Shown piece after piece: positions 35,416-43,962 of a DNA stretch of 64,000 nucleotides (position 1 is its first letter; the number at the start of each line of letters is the position of its first letter). This DNA is from an uncultured bacterium (lineage in GTDB: Bacteria > Bacillota > Clostridia > Lachnospirales > Lachnospiraceae). The notes beneath the pieces are model-generated. The model was not told the origin of the DNA. It did not search any database and worked only from the letters and a program-made list of their open reading frames with translations. The position numbers and the translations under genes are program-made. The DNA lies in contig CANDBT010000004.1 in the NCBI GenBank assembly GCA_947383005.1, positions 88,994 to 152,993 of the forward strand. The letters run 5' to 3'.

Positions 35416-36834
35416 ATGTTAGTTGAAACAAAAGCAAAAATCGGAGTTTTTTCGATCGCTCTTGGAGCATATCTGCCTCAGTTTCCGTCGTTGGTGCCAG
35501 AATTTGAAGCGCAGTATGACGCATTCAAAAAGACGATTCCGGATACCGTGGAAATCGTGGATGGGGGCATTGTCACGACAAAGGAGCTGGCTCAGACAGC
35601 CGGCGACAAGTTCCGCGCGGCGGATGTGGATCTTGTGATCCTACAGCTCCTGACTTATGCAACATCCTATAATATGCTTCCTGCTATCCGGGATCTGAAT
35701 GTGCCGGTGGTACTGGTAAATGTTCAGAAAAAGAAAGCGCCTGACTATGAAAATACGGATACTGCCACATGGCTGGGCGAGCTGTATGCCTGCGGCGCAG
35801 TCGGGGAGATGGTAGCAGATCTGGAACGTGCCGGCAAGCGTCATGCGGTCATCACAGGTGTCGTTGAGGGAGGAGATTCCCAGGTGCAGGAGGAGATCGA
35901 AGCATGGTGCCGGGCCGCACAGGTACGCCGCCGGTTCCGGGATACCAACTTAGCGCAGATCGGGCGTCCGTATCCGGGCATGATGGATCTGTATATTGAT
36001 GAAACCAATCTCTATCACAGAATGTTCCTTTATACCAAGCAGTTTGACTGGGAGAAGATGTGGGCGATTGCTGATGGTATCACGGACGAGGCAGCGATAC
36101 GGGCCAAGGCGCAGGATATTCTGGACACCTTTGATATCGAGGGAGGCGGCACGATTGAGAAGGTCTGGGATATGGCAAAATATGTGGTAGCTTTTGAACA
36201 GTGGGTCAAAGATGAACAGATTGCTTTTGTCGCTTCCCATTATGACGGGTTTGCGCAGGGAAAGGCAGGTGTTCTCGACAGTATGCTGATTCCGGCATTC
36301 TCCATGCTTATCAAACAGGGTGTTGCCTGTGCGGTGGAAGGCGATATTAAGGTTGCTATGGCGATGAGTATTCTTAAGACGATTGCCGGTTCCGGTCAAT
36401 TGTCAGAAATGTACTCGATTGATTTTGAGGAGGACATCTGCATTATCGGCCACAGCGGTTCCGGTGACGCGGATATTTCCGCGAAAAAACCTACCATGAA
36501 AATCGTTCCCGTGTTCCATGGGAAGACCGGAGGTGGTTATCTGACACAGTTTTATCCACACCTTGGCCCGGTTACATATCTGGGCATCACACAGGACAGG
36601 GACGGACATTTTAAATTTGTTGTGGCGGAAGGGATCAACGAGGCCGGCCCGATATTCACTTTCGGCGACACCAATATGCGGACACGTTTTAGCTGTGGGG
36701 CAAGAGAGTTCTGCAACAGATGGAGTGAAGCAGGTCCGACGCATCATATGGCAGCGGCATCCGGCAGGCATATTGACACGATCCTGAAGGTTGCGAAAAT
36801 CTTTGACGTGCCCGTAGATGTGGTTACAAGGTAA
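35416..36834 (+). CDS. L-arabinose/L-fucose isomerase-family protein, probable rhamnose isomerase
   Basis: A 472-residue protein of the AraA/FucI isomerase superfamily. Seen: EFEAQYDAF, SHYDGFAQ, a metal-type acidic residue in AVEGDIKVAMAMS, a histidine in IGHSGSGDADI and the paired histidines in GPTHHMAAASG near the C-terminus. Canonical RhaA is absent, and this gene sits where the isomerase step is needed between mutarotase/kinase and aldolase, so it likely converts L-rhamnose to L-rhamnulose. An 80-bp gap precedes it, with one GTAAC-family motif at 35380-35390; AAAAGGAG is the ribosome site. Confidence 0.78.
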   Translation: MLVETKAKIGVFSIALGAYLPQFPSLVPEFEAQYDAFKKTIPDTVEIVDGGIVTTKELAQTAGDKFRAADVDLVILQLLTYATSYNMLPAIRDLNVPVVLVNVQKKKAPDYENTDTATWLGELYACGAVGEMVADLERAGKRHAVITGVVEGGDSQVQEEIEAWCRAAQVRRRFRDTNLAQIGRPYPGMMDLYIDETNLYHRMFLYTKQFDWEKMWAIADGITDEAAIRAKAQDILDTFDIEGGGTIEKVWDMAKYVVAFEQWVKDEQIAFVASHYDGFAQGKAGVLDSMLIPAFSMLIKQGVACAVEGDIKVAMAMSILKTIAGSGQLSEMYSIDFEEDICIIGHSGSGDADISAKKPTMKIVPVFHGKTGGGYLTQFYPHLGPVTYLGITQDRDGHFKFVVAEGINEAGPIFTFGDTNMRTRFSCGAREFCNRWSEAGPTHHMAAASGRHIDTILKVAKIFDVPVDVVTR

Positions 36835-36860
36835 AAAAATATTTTGAGAAAGGAAGAAGG

Positions 36861-37691
36861 ATGATGAATATTACCGAGGTAAAATTCGTACAGGGATTTA
36901 TCCGTATGTGTAATGACGGATGGGAACAAGGCTGGCATGAGAGAAACGGAGGAAATCTGTCTTACCGCATGAAAACGGAGGAAGTGGAGGAAGTAAAAAA
37001 ATACTTAAGCGCAGATGGCGAGTGGAGGGAAATCGGTACAAGCGTACCGGGGCTTGCAGGCGAATATTTCATGGTAACGGGAAGCGGGAAATATTTCCGC
37101 AATGTGATACTGGATCCGGCGGACAGCATTTGTATTATTCAGTTGGATGACAAGGGAGAGAAATATCGGATCTGCTGGGGGCTGGTAAACGGCGGGCGTC
37201 CCACCAGTGAGCTCCCGAGCCATTTGATGAACCATGAAGTGAAAAAAGCGGCATCAGGCGGAGTACACAGGGTAATTTATCATGCACATACAACAAATGT
37301 GATTGCCCTTACCTTCGTACTTCCTTTGAAGGATGAAGTATTTACGAGAGAGCTGTGGGAGATGGCTACCGAGTGCCCAGTGGTATTTCCGTCAGGAATT
37401 GGCGTGGTGGGATGGATGGTTCCGGGAGGCCGGGATATCGCGGTGGCGACCAGTGAACTGATGAAGCATTATGATGTGGCGATCTGGGCACATCATGGCA
37501 TGTTCTGTTCCGGTGAAGATTTTGACCTGACTTTCGGGCTCATGCATACGGTTGAGAAATCAGCAGAGATTCTTGTAAAGATGCTGTCTATGCGTCCGGA
37601 CAAGCTTCAGACGATCACACCGCAGAATTTCCGGGATCTGGCAGTGGATTTTAAGGTGACGTTACCGGAAAAATTCTTATATGAAAAATAA
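36861..37691 (+). CDS. rhaD: Rhamnulose-1-phosphate aldolase
   Basis: A 276-residue class II (zinc) aldolase of the AraD/FucA fold that splits rhamnulose-1-phosphate to dihydroxyacetone phosphate and L-lactaldehyde. Seen: WHERNGGNLSYR, YHAHTTNVIALT with zinc-binding histidines and WAHHGMFCSGEDF. AAGGAAGAAGG precedes the start. The lactaldehyde product is handled by the downstream reductase. Confidence 0.94.
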   Translation: MMNITEVKFVQGFIRMCNDGWEQGWHERNGGNLSYRMKTEEVEEVKKYLSADGEWREIGTSVPGLAGEYFMVTGSGKYFRNVILDPADSICIIQLDDKGEKYRICWGLVNGGRPTSELPSHLMNHEVKKAASGGVHRVIYHAHTTNVIALTFVLPLKDEVFTRELWEMATECPVVFPSGIGVVGWMVPGGRDIAVATSELMKHYDVAIWAHHGMFCSGEDFDLTFGLMHTVEKSAEILVKMLSMRPDKLQTITPQNFRDLAVDFKVTLPEKFLYEK

Positions 37692-37979
37692 TATGATTCA
37701 AGAGGTCAAAAAATCTGATGCAAACTTGCTTGCAAGAGGATTTTTGAACTTGGGACCCGCAAAAACACCGAAAAGTAGCCATTTTTCGCAGAAAAATGAG
37801 CGAATTTGAGGTGTTTTAGGATTGCGGGTTGCCAAACGGGCGCCAGTGACGCCCGTTTGGCAACGACCGGAGCGGAGCGTAGACATGAAATGCGGAGCAA
37901 TCCGGTATCATAGGGGTCAAAAAACCTTTTGACCCCAACATCATAATATCACTTTATAATTCAAAGGAGGAGGAAGAAA
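37692..37979. repeat. Palindrome-rich intergenic repeat between rhaD and fucO
   Basis: No gene. A perfect 14-bp stem TTGCCAAACGGGCG/CGCCCGTTTGGCAA (37829-37842 with 37850-37863) is followed by GACCGGAGCGGAGCGTAGA, a motif with variants at 19612-19630 and, inverted, at 19768-19789. A second perfect palindrome GGGGTCAAAA/TTTTGACCCC (37913-37936) precedes the fucO ribosome site. The stems could make this an mRNA processing or attenuation region. Confidence 0.5.
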
Positions 37980-39122
37980 ATGGTAAACCGTTTTGTGTTG
38001 AATGGAATTTCTTATCATGGGAAAGGAGCAATCCGGGAGATCCCCGGAATCGTTAAAAGCAAGGGTTTTCAGAAAGCTTTTATTGCCTCTGACCCAGATC
38101 TGGTGAAGTTTAATGTTACTAAAAAGATCACGGATCTGCTGGATGAAGGGGGTATGGACTATTATGTATATACGGATATCAAACCGAATCCGACGATTGA
38201 AAATGTAAAAGCAGGCGTAACGGCATATAAGGAATCCGGGGCTGACTATATGATTACTGTAGGGGGCGGTTCTTCCATGGATACCGGAAAAGCGATTGGT
38301 ATTATCATCAATAATCCGGAATTTGAGGATGTACGTTCGCTGGAAGGAGTAGCGCCTACAAAAAACCCCACCGTATTTACCATTGCTGTTCCCACAACGG
38401 CAGGGACTGCTGCCGAAGCGACAATCAACTATGTGATTACAGATGTAGAAAAAAAGCGTAAATTTGTCTGCGTGGACACAAATGATATCCCGAATATCGC
38501 AATCGTGGACCCGGATATGATGTCTACAATGCCAAAAGGGCTGACAGCAGCAACGGGTATGGACGCGCTGACACATGCGATTGAAGGGTATACGACTAAA
38601 GCGGCGTGGGCCCTGGCTGATTGTCTGAACCTGGAAGCGATCCGGCTGATTGCCAAGAGCTTACGCGGTGCAGTGAAAAACGATCCGGAGTGCCGCGAAG
38701 GTATGGCATTGGGACAGTATGTAACCGGTATGGCATTTTCCAATGTAGGGCTTGGAATTGCACATTCCATGGCACATACTTTGGGCGCGGTTTATGACAC
38801 CCCTCATGGAGTTGCCTGTGCAATGATGCTTCCTATCGTTATGGAATATAATGCCGAGTGCAGCAAAGATAAGTACAAGAATATCGCTGAAGCAATGGGA
38901 GTTGATACTGCCGGCATGAATGAAGCAGCTTACAGAAAGGCAGCCGTTGATGCGGTACGCAAGCTTTCTGACGATGTAGGAATCCCGTCCAAGCTTGAAG
39001 CATTGAGGGAAGAGGACTTGGATTTCCTCGCAGAATCGGCATATGCAGACGCATGCCGCCCGGGAAATCCGAAAGATACATGTGTGGAAGACCTGAAAGA
39101 ACTGTTCCGCAAATTGATGTAA
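37980..39122 (+). CDS. fucO: Lactaldehyde reductase (iron-dependent alcohol dehydrogenase)
   Basis: A 380-residue group III alcohol dehydrogenase that reduces L-lactaldehyde to 1,2-propanediol with NADH. Seen: NAD-binding VGGGSSMDTGKA at about 97-108, the metal ligand region DALTHAIEGY and HSMAHTLGAVYDTPHG with two histidines. Length matches FucO. CAAAGGAGGAGG precedes the start. Final step of anaerobic rhamnose use in this operon; the propanediol is probably excreted, since no propanediol-utilisation genes are near. Confidence 0.92.
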   Translation: MVNRFVLNGISYHGKGAIREIPGIVKSKGFQKAFIASDPDLVKFNVTKKITDLLDEGGMDYYVYTDIKPNPTIENVKAGVTAYKESGADYMITVGGGSSMDTGKAIGIIINNPEFEDVRSLEGVAPTKNPTVFTIAVPTTAGTAAEATINYVITDVEKKRKFVCVDTNDIPNIAIVDPDMMSTMPKGLTAATGMDALTHAIEGYTTKAAWALADCLNLEAIRLIAKSLRGAVKNDPECREGMALGQYVTGMAFSNVGLGIAHSMAHTLGAVYDTPHGVACAMMLPIVMEYNAECSKDKYKNIAEAMGVDTAGMNEAAYRKAAVDAVRKLSDDVGIPSKLEALREEDLDFLAESAYADACRPGNPKDTCVEDLKELFRKLM

Positions 39123-39170
39123 ACCCCTTTCATTTATAGTAGTGCCTGATGGCGGGTAGGGGAGTTTACT
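39119..39170. repeat. Hairpin repeat copy 2 (AAACCCC family)
   Basis: It begins at the fucO stop codon. AAACCCCTTTCATTTAT (39121-39137) is identical to 10525-10541; AGTAAACTCCCC-type pairing with GGGGAGTTTACT (39159-39170) gives an imperfect stem. Confidence 0.5.
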
Positions 39171-39205
39171 GTAAAAGGGACTGCCGGAAAATCGATAGTC
39201 CTACA

Positions 39206-39252
39206 CAGGTGCGGGTGTGATATATGAATCACACCCGCACCTGAAATTTTTC
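39206..39252 (+). terminator. Strong intrinsic terminator of the rhamnose operon
   Basis: A perfect 16-bp stem (39206-39221 with 39228-39243, CAGGTGCGGGTGTGAT and its complement), a 6-nt loop and AAATTTTTCC. Confidence 0.85.
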
Positions 39253-39422
39253 CATGAAAAAGAATTCACAGTAAAAACTTCCATTTCCTCCTGGTTTGAC
39301 AGGGGATAATCATAATTGTATAATTATACTTACAGTAAAATATAATTTACATTAAATTTACTATAAAGTCATTACACATGAAATAAAACAGAAATACAAA
39401 AGTATATCTGCATTTTATCAGT

Positions 39423-39914
39423 ATGATATTCAGCACGATCATTTCGCTTGTGTATAACCTGACGGATACTTATTTTATCGGCCTTCTGGATGACCCGGCC
39501 CAGCTTGGGGCGATTTCGCTGGCCTTTCCGGTATTCCTTTTGTTTCAGGTATTGGGAAATATGTTTGGGGCAGGCGCTCCTTCCTACATATCCCGGTGTC
39601 TTGGCGCGGCAAGATATGATGAAGTGCGCCGGACAAGTGTTGTTTCCGTTTATATGTCCGCCGGTATGATGCTTGTGCTGACTGTGGTGGGGCTGCTCTT
39701 TGGAGCCGATCCTTGGAGTGATCGGAACCAGCAGCGATACCATGGGGCCGGAAATTACAAAAGGATGACCGATGCCCTGAAATTTACCATGCTGACAGGA
39801 ACCGTGCTCTGTCTGGTCTTTATGATACCGTTTGCGGTTCTTGCCCCGGCCTATATAGGTATTTTACCAGCAGCGGGGAGAACATAGAGATCGGGACAAG
39901 GTTTCTGCATGCTA
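39423..39914 (+). pseudogene. MATE efflux transporter relic with deletion and frameshifts
   Basis: The frame from 39423 encodes MATE helix sequences (LVYNLTDTYFIGLLDDP; LGNMFGAGAPSYISRCLGAA) but lacks the usual 20-30 N-terminal residues. Around 39713 the frame slips: the neighbouring frame reads GVIGTSSDTMGPE, the expected next MATE segment. A deletion then joins to DALKFTMLTGTVLCLVFMIP from much later in the protein, and a further slip near 39866 moves YFTSSGENIEIGTRFLHA into another frame. At least two frameshifts and one internal deletion, so non-functional. Confidence 0.8.
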
Positions 39915-39979
39915 GAAAATATTAGCTGAAAGGATGAGAAAAATATATCAGGAATATGCATAAATATAGGGGGATTTAT

Positions 39980-41122
39980 ATGAAATTTTTATTTGCGTCG
40001 GACTCTTTTAAAGGAACCTTGTCATCGGAAAAGATTATTGAGCTGTTAACCGCATCTGCACTTAAAGTTTTCCCAGACTGTAAGACACTTGGGACTCCCA
40101 TAGCAGATGGAGGGGAGGGGACCATGGATGCGGTAATTACGGTAACCAAAGGGGAAAAAAGGAAGGTTTGGGTACATGGGCCGCTGATGGAAATGACAGA
40201 AAGTTTTTATGGAATCTTTCATGAAGATTCTGCAATCATTGAGATGGCGGCAGCTTCCGGCCTTCCAATGGTTCCCCCAGAAAAGAGAAATCCTCTGAAT
40301 ACCACTACATACGGGACAGGAGAGCTGATTCGGGATGCCTTAGAACAGGGGTATCGGAAAATATCTATTGCCATCGGAGGAAGCGCTACCAATGATGGCG
40401 GAATGGGAGCTATGAAAGCTCTAGGAATCCGTTTCCTGGACAAAGAAGGGAATGAACTGGAAGGCAAAGGGGCTGACCTTGAAAAAGTGACTGATATTGA
40501 TATTACGGGACTTCATCCCGGGGTAGCAGAAGCAGAATTTACGGTAATGTGCGATGTGAATAATCCGCTTACAGGACCCGACGGAGCCACTTATACGTTC
40601 GGCAGACAAAAAGGAGGAACACCGGAAATTTTGGATGAACTGGAGGCAGGAATGAAAAACTATGCCGCGATAATTCTGGACAAACTGGGTAAGGATGCAA
40701 ATCAGATTCCTGGATCCGGAGCCGCAGGCGGATTGGGGGCGGCCCTGTGCGTATTCCTTCATGCAGCCCTGAAATCCGGTATTGAGACGGTTCTTGACCT
40801 TATTGATTTCGACGGACTTCTGGAAGGGACGGATTTGGTAGTCACAGGAGAAGGGCGTATGGACTGGCAATCTGCTTTCGGCAAAGTACCCAGCGGCATC
40901 GGCCAGAGGTGCAGGGCAAAGAATGTGCCGGTGGTAGCTGTCACAGGCGGTATGGGAACCGGCGCGGAGAAAATTTATGAGTTTGGGGTAGAAAGCATCA
41001 TTACCACCATCAATGGAGCTATGGATATTGAGGAAGCCATGAAGCGGGCTGAAGAGCTGTATCGCAATGGGGCTGAACGCATGTTTCGGATGCTGCGGAT
41101 AGGAATGGGACTGAGGGGATAA
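39980..41122 (+). CDS. glxK: Glycerate kinase
   Basis: A 380-residue glycerate kinase of the GlxK/GarK family, phosphorylating glycerate to a phosphoglycerate. Seen: FASDSFKGTLSSEKI at the N-terminus, PIADGGEGTMDA, GGSATNDGGMGAMKALG, GSGAAGGLGAALCVFL and VVTGEGRMDWQSAFGK. Start at 39980 has AGGGGGA six bases upstream; the earlier ATG at 39956 lacks one. The only intact gene between the rhamnose operon and the antiterminators; no partner genes are adjacent. Confidence 0.92.
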   Translation: MKFLFASDSFKGTLSSEKIIELLTASALKVFPDCKTLGTPIADGGEGTMDAVITVTKGEKRKVWVHGPLMEMTESFYGIFHEDSAIIEMAAASGLPMVPPEKRNPLNTTTYGTGELIRDALEQGYRKISIAIGGSATNDGGMGAMKALGIRFLDKEGNELEGKGADLEKVTDIDITGLHPGVAEAEFTVMCDVNNPLTGPDGATYTFGRQKGGTPEILDELEAGMKNYAAIILDKLGKDANQIPGSGAAGGLGAALCVFLHAALKSGIETVLDLIDFDGLLEGTDLVVTGEGRMDWQSAFGKVPSGIGQRCRAKNVPVVAVTGGMGTGAEKIYEFGVESIITTINGAMDIEEAMKRAEELYRNGAERMFRMLRIGMGLRG

Positions 41123-41190
41123 TGGATTGAGGCTGTGGTGGCGTCGGATAGTAATTAAGAAAGTTTATCAATACCATAACTCCGCATATA

Positions 41191-41244
41191 TTGACAGGAA
41201 ATAGCAGGAAGTGATATACTATAACGAAGTTAGCAAAAACTAAC
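41191..41244 (+). promoter_or_regulatory. Orphan promoter with a DtxR/MntR-like operator
   Basis: TTGACA (41191-41196), 18-bp spacer and TATACT (41215-41220), a near-consensus sigma-70 promoter. The inverted repeat GTTAG-N6-CTAAC (41229-41244) sits at the start point, a form seen for metal-dependent DtxR-family repressors. Its gene is gone; only the tail of a metal ATPase follows. Confidence 0.5.
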
Positions 41245-41341
41245 TGTGATTCGCAACATGCCTTGGCAATATAGAGGCCAGAACGCTTTTTGACCTCAAC
41301 ATCATATCATTGCATCCGAAACGGACAAAAATTGAAGCGAT

Positions 41342-41467
41342 GTAGGCATCGCCATCAGTGACGGGGCGCAAATCGCCAGGGAAATTGCCGATATCACCAT
41401 CGAAGCAGATAACCTTTCCGGGCTTGTGACTTTGCGTGCGCTTAGCTACGGGCTGCTAAAAGTGTGA
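41342..41467 (+). pseudogene. C-terminal fragment of a heavy-metal P-type ATPase
   Basis: A 41-codon frame reading VGIAISDGAQIAREIADITI and on to LSGLVTLRALSYGLL, the conserved hinge and final helix region of P1B-type metal ATPases. The first 90 per cent of the gene is absent. Confidence 0.75.
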
Positions 41468-41775
41468 TTAAGCTGGCTTATTATACATATCGGGATCATT
41501 ATGTGCGGCTGGAAGAATTGCCAGCTGGGGAAGGGTATGCGGACATTGTATATTTGCCAAAACGTGATACAGGCTATCCGGTACTGGTAATGGAACTGAA
41601 ATGGAATTGAAATGGAACCAAAGTGCCAAAGGAGCCATTGCGCAGATACCGGACAGAAAATATCCCGGGATCCTGGAAGAATATGGGGGAGAGTTTGCTT
41701 GTAGGTATCAACTATGACAAGAAAGCGTCGGCTGGTCATAAAAAACATACTTGCAGGATTGTGCGGGTATCATAA
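41468..41775 (+). pseudogene. Relic of AAA-ATPase-like protein, PD-(D/E)XK domain
   Basis: The frame gives ELPAGEGYADIVYLPKRD and YPVLVMELKWN, the nuclease-like domain of the family at 20903, then a stop; the continuation (KSAKGAIAQI-type) lies in shifted frames. The ATPase part is missing. Confidence 0.72.
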
Positions 41776-41961
41776 AAATCCGCTTTCCATCGAAAATATT
41801 TTGAGCCGGCTATACAATGCAAAACTTTAACAGAAAAACAGAGTTGTGAAAAAACGGAAGCAGATCCGCTTTTTTTCACAGCTCTTGAAGATCACCTTAT
41901 TTTTCATACCGTTCTACAATGCATGTATACGTCTTTTTCTCTTTGTCGTAGTTGATGCCCA

Positions 41962-42399
41962 CTAAAAGAATTTCTCCTGTATATCATTCGATCCAGAAGA
42001 CATATTGGTTTCCTTAATCTGCCTGATGGCTCTCTGAGCAGATTTATTCCACTTCAGTTCCACAAGCAGGGCAGGTTTGTTTATGCCTGGCTTTGGAAGG
42101 TAAACCACATCAACAAATCCCTTTCCTGTGGGTAGTTCCAGGACAGGATTCATGTAGTAGGCATTTGTGCTGTAATAGGCAAAAAACATGTCCGCAGCCA
42201 TAGATTTTCTAAAACGGTGGGGACGACTGACACAGAGATGTTTCTGTTTGGTATTAAAAATAAGGTTGGTACAGGAAATCAGTCTGGTTTTATCTATATA
42301 GATCATGGAATGACAGCCTCTTGAAAAGCTGTGTTTCCTGGGTTTACATAAATTTCCATAATACTTTCCCCCTGCAGCATGGTATGCTATATTTACCAT
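41962..42399 (-). pseudogene. Internally deleted AAA-ATPase/PD-(D/E)XK gene
   Basis: A 145-residue open frame. The first half carries the family start (MIYIDKTRLIS, then LCVSRPHRFRKSMAADM, a Walker A-like segment altered from RRFGKS). It jumps directly to the C-terminal nuclease part (ELPTGKGFVDVVYLPKPG, LLVELKWNKSAQRAIRQIKE). About 300 residues are missing between, and Gly of the Walker motif is replaced by Arg. Almost certainly non-functional. It is closely related to, but opposite in direction from, the relic at 41468. Confidence 0.72.
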
Positions 42400-42494
42400 T
42401 TTCTTATAGGAAAGTGCCTGTTATTTCAAGCCTCTTTCTGTAAAAACAGTTTAAGCTGTTGTTTTGTTGGGGAGAGTATGAAAATAAGCTACAA

Positions 42495-42529
42495 AAAGTG
42501 TCGCTTAACAGTCAGTTAAGCGACACTTT
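42495..42529 (-). terminator. Terminator-like hairpin, minus strand
   Basis: AAAGTGTCGCTTAAC (42495-42509) and its exact complement (42515-42529) around AGTCA. On the minus strand it is followed by TTTTTG, so it could end transcription of the transposase relic. A degenerate copy lies at 42710-42734. Confidence 0.5.
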
Positions 42530-42735
42530 AATTTCAACTTTATTATAGAAAAGTCTAATTTCCATAACGATTCAGATTATATCATCATTTCTAATAGGTG
42601 TCAACTGTATCAAGATGCCATTTTTTCAGAGAAAAGCGAAAAAATTTCTTAAATTGGGGGTTAAAAAAACGATTTTAAAGTATCTGATTGCGTAAAAGCT
42701 GTTGAAAACGTCGTTTAACTGACTGTTTAGCGACA

Positions 42736-42955
42736 GATCTATAATTGGTTTTAGGCTTCTAATATATCGTGGACAGTTGATACGTTCCTCAATGATTACA
42801 GTAAGCTGGCTGGCAATCCCAGCCAGAAACACATCCGCTTTTGTAGTGACATGATTACGTGTCCTGCGTCCGGCGATGCACATGTTGATTTTGAAATGAT
42901 TGATTGCCCGTTCCACGATCGTCCTGATTTTATAAAGAGAATTCCATTCATCGGT
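42736..42955 (-). pseudogene. C-terminal fragment of a DDE-type transposase
   Basis: The frame reads DEWNSLYKIRTIVERAINHF, then CIAGRRTRNHVTTKADVFLA and YIRSLKPII, the end of a common clostridial IS transposase. The N-terminal catalytic part is missing and the normal stop is lost into a palindrome. Confidence 0.7.
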
Positions 42956-43241
42956 GTCTTTTTGGATGCCCGGCCATTCGTAAGGATGGTGAACTTGTCA
43001 GCGCAGCAGAAATGGCCGCTATATACTGTAGCTTTGTGTCAGAGGAAATGAAAAAAGGAAGTGGCATCATTAAAACATAAATCCTAACTTTGAGAAAAGG
43101 TTTCTTTAAAAGAGAGCTGATGATATTTAGTAGCCACAAATCTTCTCCTCCGTTTGTGAGTAGTGTGGTTGTTGATACTTCTATTTTACCACAAGCGAAG
43201 AGAAAATTTATATAAAAGAAGCTAATTAGTTTTTAAGGGAG

Positions 43242-43736
43242 ATGAGAAAAATTTGGTATCTGCTGAAGTGTCTAGAGGGCGATGAGGTGGATTGTATGAA
43301 CCGATGCTCTGAAATCATGGATTTGAAAGAAATGGAAGAGATTCTGTGCTTTCAGTATCAGCGTATGATGCGTTACGGTGGAACGTGGCATCTGGAAAAA
43401 CGAATGGCCTTGCCAGGGTATGTTTTTGTAGCCGGGACTGATGTGCCGGTGGAAAGAAAACAGCAGGAGAGTTCTAAAAGAAAGGATAAAGTTTCCGTGA
43501 TCCCTTGTGAGGTTCCGTATCTGAAGGAATTGTGCGATAAAGGTTCCTTAATTAGAATATCAAGGGGTGTCATCCGAAATGGGGTTGCGATTGTAACCAG
43601 TGGACCGTTGAAAGGGCGGGAGTCTCTGATACGGAGAATTGACCGGCATAAAAGGACTGCGGAGATTGAAATTCCTTTTGTTGGCGATAAAAAGCAGATA
43701 ACAGTTGGGCTGGAGATTTATGAGAAAGAGAGATAG
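43242..43736 (+). CDS. NusG-family transcription antitermination protein (first of two)
   Basis: A 164-residue NusG paralogue. Seen: N-terminal NGN domain beginning KIWYLLKCLEGDE and MALPGYVFV, and a C-terminal KOW domain (GVAIVTSGPLKGRESLIRRI). Such specialised NusG proteins bind RNA polymerase and carry it through terminators in long operons. AAGGGAG precedes the start. It is diverged from the second copy 185 bp downstream, so the pair may act in sequence or one may be losing function. Confidence 0.82.
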   Translation: MRKIWYLLKCLEGDEVDCMNRCSEIMDLKEMEEILCFQYQRMMRYGGTWHLEKRMALPGYVFVAGTDVPVERKQQESSKRKDKVSVIPCEVPYLKELCDKGSLIRISRGVIRNGVAIVTSGPLKGRESLIRRIDRHKRTAEIEIPFVGDKKQITVGLEIYEKER

Positions 43737-43962
43737 GTAAACAGAAAGAAGAGATAAAAGAAGCAATCACGATTGAGGATAGAATTGTTGAAGCATTGGC
43801 ACAGGAATTAGATTCTCATGGTTATATTGGCAGAACAAGGCCGCAGTGGAATTTATCGCTGCGGGATGGCGGAGCCTACCTAAAATAGAGGATGTATGAG
43901 TACACAGGTATGCGAGGTTAATGATTACTATGGGAGCGGAAGGGCAGGGTGGAAAAACTAAT

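Larger units (their letters stand above)
42400..43241. other. Degraded region before the antiterminator genes
   Basis: It holds a perfect 15-bp hairpin at 42495-42529, a related imperfect palindrome at 42710-42734, the transposase relic at 42736-42955, and an unassigned 38-codon plus-strand frame at 42964-43080 (CPAIRKDGELVSAAEMAAIY) that looks like the end of a lost gene. From 43081 to 43241 no coding sequence is seen. Confidence 0.5.

Noticed and set aside
43737-43920. Short frame reading EALAQELDSHGYIGRTRPQW between the two NusG paralogues
   Set aside because: About 48 codons without a start codon or ribosome site; perhaps a relic, but not supportable as a gene.
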